64,000 nt of DNA from Climacteris rufus (taxonomy: Eukaryota; Chordata; Aves; Passeriformes; Climacteridae): contig VZRZ01007310.1 of NCBI GenBank assembly GCA_013398175.1, positions 9,788 to 73,787 of the forward strand. Reading direction: 5' to 3'. The notes under the pieces are model-generated. The model searched no databases. It saw nothing but the letters and a program-made list of their open reading frames with translations, and was not told where the DNA came from. Below, piece by piece: positions 12,201 to 24,200 of this stretch; positions within the stretch are counted from its first letter, which is position 1; every line of letters starts with the position of its first letter. A program made the position numbers and the translations under genes.

Positions 12201-15200
12201 CAAGTGAATAGAGCAAAACCCCTCCATTCACCTACTCACTAGCTGAAAACCAGGGCAATGCTCACCACCATTGTCTGAACAACTCTCTGATCCTCCACTC
12301 AGGTAGGATGCAGAGCAGTCACAGGATTCCTTAGGAATCCCAAATTATACAATCATGGTCTATGGGATTCATGCACCCAAAACAATATCCCACAGTCACT
12401 CCAACAAAAGAGAATGGGCTCCTGCCAACAACCACAGAGATGGCAAAACCAAGCTGACACAAGCTCCAGAATCTCAAATACATAAATAAAGGCTGTGAGA
12501 GATGGAGGTGTTTAGCCTGGAGAAGAGAAGACTCCGGGGAGATGTTGAAGCCCCTTCCAGTGATTAAAGGGGCTCCAGGAGAACTTGAGAGGGACTTTGG
12601 ACAAGGAATGGAGTTGACAGGACAAGAGAGAATGGCTTCCTACTGCAAGAGGGCAGGGTCAGATGGGATATTGGGAAGGAATTGTTCCCTGTGAGTGTGC
12701 TGAGGCCCTGGCACAGGTTGCCCACAGAAGCTGTGGCTGCCCCATCCCTGGAAGTGTCCAAGGCCAGGCTGGACGGGGCTTGGAGCAGCCTGGCATAGTG
12801 GAATGTGTCCCTGCCCAGGGCAGGGGGCTGGAATTGGGCGAGCTTTAAGGTTCCTTCCATCCCAAACCATTCTGTGATTAAAATTTGTTTTAGACTGAGA
12901 ATTAATTTTAACCTCAGCAATTAATCCATACCTGCATATCCTGATATTGCTCCACTAACATTTTTATTTTCCAATCACCACATACCCACTCAGGTTGCAT
13001 TTTGTACAAAACATTTGGTGTTCAACAACTATTTCAGTCTTGAAACCTAAAGGATGACCAAATAATTTATAAACCAAGTTCTGAAGAGGCATAACAGCAA
13101 GGGGAGCTGGGAATACAAGACAACACATCTCTTGCAGACAAAAAGGCCAACTCAGGTTAACTTTGTACAGCCACTGGTGGCTGAAGATAAATTCTGTTTG
13201 CAAGCACATCTTGAAAAAATAGTTACTCTTCAGGGATAGCAAAACCACCAGTCCTCTAAATATACCAGATGCACCTGGAAATAGTGTCCACAGCATCAGT
13301 TAATGCCTGTGCTGCATTCAGATGTGTGGAGAAAGGCAGGTGCTGTTGTCTCATCCTGAGGATTCAGAAACAAAACATTTACTTGAGTTTAATTAAGCCC
13401 CTGGAAAATCAATCAGAACACATCTTACCTGTGCAGCTTCGTAGGTGATGGTCTTTGTCTCCGTGTGGACAATGGGGACTTCTTTTGTGGGAATTTCGCT
13501 TTTGACAGCACTGGACACATCAGAGATGGTGACAGTCTGTGTCTTCACTAGTGGGGGCTGTGAGACAGGGTTAAAAACATCTTGTAAACACCCAGTTCCC
13601 ATCTCCACACCCTGACTGAGCTGCTGGCAAATGTTCTGACACTGATCTGATAAAAGCACTGTGGGAACGAAGGTCAGCCTGGAAATCTTTGGGTTTAAAC
13701 ACCTGGAATGAGACACTGCTCCGAGGGCAGAGAACAGATGTGAGGATTAGATAGGCAGCAAAATCCTCCTGCTCTTCCCCACACCATGGACTCTGGTCAG
13801 CCCAAACCAGGCATTAAGGGTTTAACAGGTGTGTCACAACACCACTGAGACACTGTCTTCACTGGTTCTTAACTTTCTAATTACCAGAAGCTCATTGCCA
13901 GCTGCCAGGAGATGACCCTCATCTGCTGATGCCAATGTCAGGATTAACACCAACCCTGAGCATATAAAGACTTGACCACAGCTGAGCAGCTTTATCCTGA
14001 CCTCAAGTGCAACTCTGTTTTATTGAAAATTCTCATCAGATCTTTAACTTTTATTAAATCAATGTCAGATAAAACAGAAAGAAAAATAAGGGTAGGGAGA
14101 AATCAGTTGTTCCACCACCCAATGATTATCCAGAAGAAGACAGAGTTAATTCAGACCCAGAGGGTGCTTTCCCAGAGGGCTCAATTTCTGCCACCATCTC
14201 CAACCCTGCCAGATGACACCGTGATAGTTAGGGGGAAACAGGCATCTACTGAACCAAAAGCAACATCAACACTGGAGCAGGCAAAAAACCCTCCCACGGT
14301 GGGGAGCACAAAGTAGCCATTGAAACACGCTGGACAGCACCTCAAATTTGGTCTGCTGTGCTGAGGGTCAGCTGCCAGTCCAGTCGGAGCCAACAAAATC
14401 TTTAAGGAGATAAAATTACACAGTTTTGGAGCCTAAATATTGCCTTTTTGTGGGGATGCCACAGGATGCTTTGATCCAGGAAGAGCAAAGGGCATTGCAT
14501 TACAGCAATTGTATTTCATGCAAAGATAAATTGAGAGGGACTCGTATTTAATACAAATTGACAGTGGCACATATTTAATTCAAAGACAAACTGAGAGGGG
14601 CTCATTGCACTGACTGTGGGAGATTCATTGTCTTGTTAGCTCCAAGCATGAGTCCAAGCCAAGCAAACCCAACTCCTCTGCAGCTCCGTGGCATCTGCTT
14701 GCTGCAGTGTTTGGGTTCCCACTCCAAAGGCAGCCGGGGCGGGGGGTGCAGGAACGGGGCTCACTACCTGGAAACAGAGAATGAGCTCCGGCAGCCCTTT
14801 AGGAGCATCTGGGTCGGGACACTTGCCATGTGGCTTTCTAAAGGCAAAGCTGTCTTCACCATCCTCTGTCACCTCCTCCTCCTCTCCTCCCCAGGGCTGC
14901 CAGGGATGTGCGGTAGGGCTGGGGCGGGGCTCCAGCTCAGAGAGCTCCAAGTCCTTCTCCACCTCCACACAAACCCCCTTTCCACATGTCAGGTCCTCCT
15001 TGCTTGTGGAGAGGCTAGGAACCACCTCCTCCTGCTCCTCCTCCTCCTTCTCTTCCTCCTTGCTGCTTAGGGAGGAAGCACCAAAGTACCAGCTGGGAGA
15101 AGGCTGTGAGGCAGGTGGCACTGGGGTCTCACTAAAAGCTACCGACTGCTTTGAGCCCTCCCACGCAAAGCCAGTGTTAAAACTGCTCCTCTCTGGCACT

Positions 15201-18200
15201 GCAGCCACATCCTCTCGAAAGTCACTCATTTTCTAAAAAGAAATGGATACACAAAAAAGGCCAGAGAGAGAGAGAGAGAGAGAAAAGAGAGCAGGGAGTT
15301 AGGGAGAGCAGGAGGTCAGTAGGCAGCAAGGCAAAACATCAGGTTCTTATCACGTATCACATCTCCAGTAACACATGCAACAGTAGGGTTGGACACTAGA
15401 AAACCTCTGTGCTGTGTGATGTACCCAGTGCATTTACTGACACAGCCTTCCCGGTACAATAATCCACTCTCTAAATTTTAAGGAATGAATATGAAAACAA
15501 CACACTGCACCTACAGGAAGAGCCACCACGAAGTGCATTTTGCTCAGTTTGGAGTAATTTCAGTGTATCAAGCAGGGACTTGTGCACATCCAAAATTCTC
15601 ACGGGCAACAAAACCCATCCACTACTCTACAACCATCCCCTGATTCTGCTTTTAACTCCCTCAAACTGTTGCCTCACTTTCTAACAAGATTCCCTGCACA
15701 ACCAAAACACTGTAATTTGTGCTTAAAATGTGAGGCCTGAAGCTTGTGGGTTCCTTGGTACGATGCATTTTTTTATACACCAGAGGCTTTCATCTTTCAC
15801 CTTGCCTGACCTCCTCTAATGGCACAGCTCAGTGGTAGGGTAAGAGCAGGACCTGCTTTATGGAGGAACAAATAGCAGCATTTTTTAGTATCATTCCAAG
15901 AAATTACTCTTCCTCCATTCCTCATGGGTATTTTTCAGTTCTTTGCTTCTTTATGTTGCGGATTAGCTGCAAGATGTCTATCCATTAGGATTTCCAGTCT
16001 CTTGTGACTCCTGTGTTGAAGTTGTTGGGATATTGCTTAGCAAAATGCAGTAAGAATGAAGGGAGAGCAAGCGGCACTGAGATGGGCAGGTCAGACTGTG
16101 CTCACAGGGAAAGGTTATTTCTGATTCAAACTCACTTCCACGTGAGCTCCTCCAAAGGAATATTTAAGGGGAGACCTCACAGCAGTTCTGAGGGGCGGCT
16201 CCAATCTCTTCTCTCTGGGACAGGGACAGGACCCAGGGCACGGCTGGAGCTGTGCCAGGACAGGCTCAGGCTGGAGAGCAGGGAAAGGTTCTTCCCCCAG
16301 AGGGTGCTGGGCACTGCCCAGGCTCCCCAGGGAATGGGCACGGCCCCAAGGCTGCCAGAGCTCCAGGGGCATTTGGACAGCGCTGCCAGGGATGCACAGG
16401 GTGGGGTTGTTGGGGTAGCCTGGGCAGGGCCAGGAGTTGGACTCAGTGATCCCTGAAGGTCTTTTCCCACTCAGGATATTCTGTGAATCATATCCAGATT
16501 CCACCCTCATTTCCTAACACAAGACACTACATTGCAATACTCCACAAAACACAATATGAACGGGGCTATCAGCTTTGTACACCCATGTCTTGTTGTTGGT
16601 TTAAAACTTAAATTTATATGCTGACAATATGCTAAACCTTGCAAATTACTCATGGGACCTTGAGAAGATACAGCTCATCTTCTGGGGTTTAATGGAACAT
16701 GCCTTAGGAGTGAGATTTCCTTATGTAAGAGCTGGGGCACTAGTCAACCAACAGAAGAATCAGAGATAAAACAAAGTAGATTAAGCAGCTACACAAATAC
16801 TGATCTATGTAAGAGGCAAAAATCTGTACACAGTCAAAACAACCTCCCAGTTCCCTTCCACAGACAGAGAAAGCCATTTGCATTTTGGAAGCATCTTGTA
16901 TGACAGATGCATAAAGGAAGGGAGAGCTGGAATAGAGCCTGTGCCGTGCATATACTGGTCACTAGTAGAGCCACGTGAGGCAACAAACATGCAAGCTGGA
17001 AAGACAGAATGAAATCCTGATAAGATCAGCTGATCAGAAGCACTTTTTGCCTTGCCTTCCTATTCCACTCGGAAGAAAACAGACTAATGGAAAGGTATTT
17101 GTTTCTAGATAAAATTATCTATATAAAATTCCCCCCATAGGAATCTGTTACAAAGTCTGATCTTATCAAGATTTGTTTTAAATTGCAAATGCAAAAGCAT
17201 GCCTATGTTTAGGGCTCAGATTTGCAGAGTTCCAATTTCTCCTTGAGACCCAGGAAACCTGAGAGGTGCCTTGGCTGCCGCTACTCATTTCCAGGGATAC
17301 AACTCCAAACCAGCAAGGCCTAAATCAAGCACAAAGCAGCCAAACACAGAGTAAATTAAACACAGGACAGGATGCAATGCCCCAGAAGAAACAAACTGAC
17401 CCAGACATGAATGCAACTGAAGCACCACCCTCAAAATACAAATCTTTGTGCACCTGAGGATACAGCTGAAGCGTTGCAGTGTAAAGTAACGCACAATAAT
17501 TCAGACGGGGGATAAATTAATAACAGGCTTAACTGCACGATTGGTATCAGTGGCCAAAAGGATATATTTTTCTTGAAAAGTGGTTTTGTATAAATTGGTT
17601 TGCCTGTATTTTTTCAAAAACCTGGTGTTTTGGATCAGGCTCTATTTGCATGACCTGGCTGCCCTGTGCTGTCAGAGTGGATGTTTTTTTCATGCTGCTG
17701 CCTCTCTCTTTAGAATATTCCATTATTCCCATCCCAAATCAGACTACTATCCTGCATGAAACTGAAGGAGTGCTAAAATGATGTCAACTGCCAATTACTA
17801 TTTAATAAAATCTTCTCAAACCATGGAGTTATAGTGCACACTAACTCCCTACAACTACCACATGAAATGCTAGGAATCCCAGCTGGTTAATACTTCCCAG
17901 TCCTGTTCTTTTCCACCATGGCAATGGAATTGTTGACACTGTTATTAGGTTATCCCCAAACAAGGATTCACAGAAGCTCACAGGCTTGAAGTGACCATCT
18001 AGGGATGCACAAGGAGATGATGTTGCTTTTGCAGCAAACCACACTCACCAGAGAGCGCTCCCAGATCAACTGATGCTCAATCTCACAGCTGGCAAAGCAC
18101 TTGGGTAAAAAGTATTATAAAGCAGAAAACAAGAGATCCTTATTTTACAGTACCTGCCACTGCCTTACAGAACTGCTTTGCCTTAAGGGTAGAAATTAAA

Positions 18201-21200
18201 AAAGTTTAGAAGCTGTTCAACACACCCTTGGCATTGAAAAGGATGGACATTACCTATGGATTTGTTGTTTTCAACGGATTTTTTTCTTGCCATTGATCTG
18301 ATCACAACATCCTGACCAGCCTACTCAGACAACAGAAGGATAAAAGAGATTTTGACCAAAATTAAAAGTAATGACAGAAAATACAGTGTGCTCAAAGCTT
18401 CAAGAGATTAAATTCTGTCATTAACAAGAATCCATTATATTACACAACATACAGCAATCACCTCCAATCACTGCATTGATGACTTGGCAACATAAAACAA
18501 CCTCAAGATCAAGACTCAAATTGTCAAAATAAAGTTGTTGAGCAATAAGATTCCTCTGCCCACCCACTCCAGTGCCCTTCCAATCCTTTTTGTGGGACAG
18601 GTACTCTCGCATGCAGGGCTTCTTATTCCAAATTCCCTCTGCAGAGAACAAAGTAGTGGCATTGCAAGAGCTGCCTTAGTGCAGCAGCAGTAGGTGAAAA
18701 GAGGGAATAAAATCAGGGTTTATAAATGCCACCAATTTTGTGCTGCTCATTCCACTTGCCTCATTCCATAAATGAAGTTACAGCTCTGACCTGGTGCCAG
18801 GCTCATCTCAGGGACCAGCAGCACAAGCAGTCAGATCTGCCTTGCTGTGATCACTTGTTAAGAGCACAGAGTGAGCCAAATGGTTTATCCAAAAGTAAAT
18901 AATCTCACAAAAGAAAACCTGGGAGTTAAAATTAAAAATTACTCTTGACACAGCCTTGAAACACAACCTGAGCTTCAACCAGCCAAAACCCACCAGAAGC
19001 TCATGTTGTATCACTGAGCTGAGGAATGGTGATTCATTAGGAACATGGTACTTTCACTTACAAAACCCAAAAGGAGCATTTTTGTCTCCAGATTTAACAC
19101 ACCAAGCAGGACAGAGGCTCTTGCAGCTCAGCTGTGCAGGACCTGCCTCACTTCTGCTCTTAGAACAACTTTCTGCAATTGATTTTTCCTACCATTCAGT
19201 CTCCAAAGCAAAGAAGAAGGTGTTAGTGTGACATTAAGCATTTGGTAGAGGGCTCCTGCAAACAAAGCCTGTCTTAAACTAAGATGGATTTAATCCTCAT
19301 TGAATTATTCTGGCCAGTTTGAGTGTTTAGAGCTGCAGTCTTGTGTGTCCCCTCTCCCCAGGAGCACCAAACCCACGCACAAGAGCATTCAGCAGACCCA
19401 ACATCCTGAATGCCACCAGCAATGGACCCAGGGTCTGACGGCTCCTTGTTCGAGAAAGGAATACCAAGGGTTAGTCCAAGAAAGTTGTTAACATAGTCAT
19501 ATATAGCTTTTTTGGTTAATAAGCAGTGGAAAGAAAGATCTGATTTGCAATAACATTTATTAATGATAAATGTACATATTTACAAACAAAAATCTGAGAA
19601 AAAATACAAAACCAAAAAAGTGTTCCAAAAGAGAGCATTTTAGGTAAAAAATAAAGTGTTTTTAGTCCCCACAAACTGATCCAATAGGACCGTGTACCAT
19701 CACTAGAAGATCCCAAAGGGGCCCAAACCAAGGGCAGTCCCTTCCTCCAGTCTCACAAATCACAACAGATGCAAGTAGAGACACAAGAGGAACCACCACT
19801 ATCTGGTTCTCCAGTGTCACCCACTAGGAAATACACACCAAGGAGTTTTCGCATGAATTGGGTTGAATTTATTCAGAAAGCTTCCTCCCTCCTTCTGTAG
19901 GTCAGAACAGGCACCATCAACTCATGACCAGGAAAAAAGAAAACCCAATAAACTAGTGGAATTAATTCTCAGAGTGACAAACTACTGACACTGATGTGAA
20001 CTGAAAGACACTTTGCCCATAACCATTAGGATTTGGACTTGATGATCCTTGTGGGTCCCTTCCAACTCGGGATATTTTGTGATTCTATGATAACCTTCCC
20101 AGGAGCCCCATAGTATGGCCAAGCCTCGTTCCTCCGAACACAAACTACTTCCCTTGGTGCCATGCTGAGGAACTCCACCTCTCCTCGTTATTTCAGGGTA
20201 AGAGACAGGTATGGAATACCTACTCTTTAGGGTCATCACTACTTACTGGACAAACCACAAGGGAGGAGAGGTGGTCTTGGCTGAACAGTGTGCCTTGATT
20301 GAGCTGCCCATGTAGAGTCCTCAGCTCATATGCCACCACTCCCCAAGTGAGGCAGGACATGGCAGGAGATGCAGCCAACACCCTCATTTATCTGCTCACT
20401 TTTACCAGTGGAAAAGGAAAAAGGGATTTTGTTTTACAGCAATGAACACCTCGAGTATCATCACACACAGAGCCCCACAGCCTGGGCACCCTCAGAGCTG
20501 AACGGGAGTTCCAAGCCATCAGCTCTGGCACATCTGCTGCTTCAAAATACTGGTGCCTACCTTTTCCTAAAGGATGACAGCACAAGAAACTCCTGAGTAC
20601 TTTAGGTGGTGTTCAGAAGAGACGGAATTGAGGTAAGGAGGTTCAGAAAGTGAATGTAGAGCCAGCCATCAATGTTGTGATGGGAAACACTGAACCCTTG
20701 ACAGCTCCCAATGGAATCCTACACATGAGCACCAAAGAGCCAAGTGACCATGCCACAAAACACTGGGAAAGCCTAATGAACATCAAAACTGCTGGCAGAC
20801 TTATACTACCTACATCACCAGTGTGCCAGAGTTACCACAATGCCATTTTCTGCAGCAGGTCATACTGAAAAACTAGGATTTCTCATTGCCAACCTGGATG
20901 AGGTTACGTGCTGCAGACATTTCCAGTTTCTCTGCAGGAGGGATAAGTCAGCTCTCCATCACACCCAGCTTGGCACTGGACCAGCCAGGCTGAACAGGGT
21001 TTGTGAATCCCTTTGTGAATGGATGCCAGTGTCAGGGCATGTGACCAGGGGCTGCCGATGTTCCTACAAGTTTGTTCCTGAGGAAAACAGGGAGCAAAGT
21101 ACATGCATCGGTTCCTTTATGGATCCCCTGAGACCTCTGCCCTTAAACATCACTAAAAGCCAATCAGCTCTGCCTGTGCACAGGTATGACAGCAGGACTT

Positions 21201-24200
21201 CCAAAATTCATCCTCTCAGCACTGCATCCTGCACGGATATTGCAGGAAAAGGGGAAAACCACAGCACCAAGGTGTAAGAGATACAGAATGTGCACAAGCA
21301 AGATACAGAATGCATAGGAACAAGACCTTATGTGGATTGCCATGGACTGTCACCCCCTTTGCCTTACAAGCCAACAGGAAAAAAAGCAGAGGAGCGACTG
21401 GGAAAGGGGCTGGAGCCCAGCAGGCACATCCCTGGTGCATTGGACAGATGAGGTTTCTGTTCCTCTAAGTAACAGGTTTCCCCTGTCAGGAGGGATCATA
21501 TCAACATGGATGAATATGGATAACTGGCCTCTAAACTGCCAGAGAAATAAAAAGCACTCATTCAATTTCTTTATACTCTGCAGTGATAATTGGTATATAA
21601 ATCCCAAAAATGTTCCTGAGCATTGTCAGAGTGTAAAGTTTCCAAGGTTTTTTGCTGATGACAGCCTTATCTCAAGATTAAAACAGAGAAAGAGACCATT
21701 TGAATTAAAGAGTTACAGAATTGAGATGAGGGGATAGAGCCCAACTCTTATCCTGCTGGGATGAGACAGCCTGAGCACTCTGGTCTAACATTGCTCCAGG
21801 CAAAGAGTTTTAGTCTTCAGGTCCCTTGGAAATGGGTGACAGAGCTACAGAAACCATGGCTTTGCCAAAGCCACTGGTGTGGCTTCCAAGTCCTTGTCAT
21901 GGGATCAGAAATGCAGTAACCTCAGCAGTGTTCAATGCAGCATCCCAGCAGCGATGCCGAGCAATGGCTTTGGGAAGGAAGCACCTGTGTGTTCAAGATG
22001 CTTTTCTCCAGGAAATATGGACAGCAAATGGACAGATCCGAACAACTCCTGTCTCTTCCCTCTCCACACCAGGCTGGGGAGAACAAACAATCCCAGTTTC
22101 TCATTGTGACTGTTCCCATCTTGGGAAGGAGATGCAGGCAGGGAATTCCAGCCAAGAAGCATCTTCTGACTTCTTCCATTCTGCATCTTCTGCACAGCAC
22201 GTGGCACCTCAGCATCCTCCCCACCTCTCCTCTCCAGGGCCTATCTTTGTCTTCCCAAACTCCACACCAAATTCGCTGGAGTCCAAGTGTATTCCCATGG
22301 ATGCTCCAAGGATGCAGGGACACAGCCTGCCGACACTCTCCTTCACACCAGGTTACACCTGGACAACAACTCTCTCACTTCTACACTTCCAAGTGCCAAA
22401 GTAGGAAGACCACGTATTAAAGGTAGTGTAATAAAAAGGGAAGAGTATTTTCCAATGAAAAATCAGCATCCTCACAAAACAAAGTCCTAAAGGCACAAAC
22501 TGGTGAACTAATCGGAGCAGTTACAAGAAGAATTGGAAAGATTCCTGTGGGATTAAAACAAAGGGTTTCACTAGCAACCTAAGTTTCTGAGACAGAATTT
22601 TGAGCATCAACCTGTACACTGAGAGCAAGAGGTGGCTCGAGCAGTCCGTGACACCCCACGGACTCTCAGACCAGACAGCACATGCCATGTTTGCCTTATT
22701 CCTGCAAACTTATTTCCTAGCTTCCTAAATAATACTGTTCACATGGATACAGATCTAGAAAGGGTTATAAATACAAGTATTTATATATATTCACACATTT
22801 TAGTCCCTGTAATAAAGGCCTGCTCCTTTCTCTTCCATGCTGTGGAGTGGCTGCCACCGCTGGTGGCACTGGGAGGTGTTCTCAGAGTGACTGTGTCCAG
22901 CCCAATGCTCCAGTGGACACAGGACAATACGGATTAGTACCGAAAGGAGATGCAGGCGGCTCAGCTCTGCCCTGTTGTTACTATTTACAGAAAAGAAACC
23001 CCTTAGACACAAAGTCCATCTTCCCTCCAGCCCACAAACCAGCTCTACTCAGACCAGCTGGGCTGAAGCCTGCACAGGTCAGCCAGGATAACTCGGATAA
23101 ATGGGAGCATCATCCAGACATTTACACTGTAGGCAATAAACAACAACCGGCATGCAACGGTTTGGTTAAAGAAGTCAAAAACAATTGAGGACTTTAACAT
23201 TAGACGTGGCCAAGCCAACGTGCCAACAGAGGAAATGTTCAAACAGCAGGTAACTTCATCCCCGTGACCTGAGCAAACATGCATCAGTTAGTTTCACACA
23301 AATTAAATAAAACACATCCCAAGTGTACCAAGACCATCAGATTCCAAAAAATGATTAATCTATGTTTACAATAAAGATCTCCTTGCAATGGGTTTTCTCC
23401 TATATTACTACGTCTTTTCTTGGACGTGAGAATAGGGGTGGAAAGGGAAGCTGGGATACTTTGCCAAAGGCTTCCCTTACTGGGAAATGAAAAGCTGACC
23501 CTGTCCCTAAGTTATCACCACAAGCAGCAGTGAGAACCAGCACTTTTTATTTAAATGTCAATCGGAGTTTCCTAGAAATGCGGTGGTTATGGAATAGATT
23601 CCAATGTTCTTCCTACAGACTCAACCTTTGTTGCCCAGAGAGGCTGTGGACTCCCCACGTCTGGAATTGTTCAAGGCCAGGTTGGACAGGGCTTGGAGCA
23701 ACCTGGTCCGGTGGAAGGTTCCCTGCCCATGGCAGGGGGTGGAATGGGATGAGCTTTAAGGTACCTTCCAATCCAAACCAATACAAGATTCTGTGATTCA
23801 GCAGGTTCCTGAAAAGCCCCTTTTAGATCAAACGTTCTTCTTGTGAACATCTTACATTTAAAATAAAAAGCTTGAAAGCAATTCTCCAGCAATTCCTATG
23901 GGAAGTCTACAGGGGCTCAGGAGAGCCAAACTCTCCTCCCATGATTTCCTCCCCTCTCTGTCCTCCCACAGCAATTGGGAATACAGTTCAAAGAATCTGC
24001 TTTTGAACCATAGGAAACTTCAAAATGGGTCTGGCAATCCATGACCACTCCTGCCAGGTCCCATCACAGCCTCACAAGGACACACATTGGGATTAACACG
24101 ACAGTCACAGGGTGTCCCTCTCTGGGAGGGGTGAACTACAGAAGTCAAAGACCAGGAAATGGAAGATGCAGTAGAGACTATGGCCAAGAGATTCAGGAGC

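Noticed and set aside
21826..22404. Plus-strand open frame of 192 codons
   Set aside because: No recognisable domain, overlapping open frames on both strands, no splice or promoter context. Probably chance.
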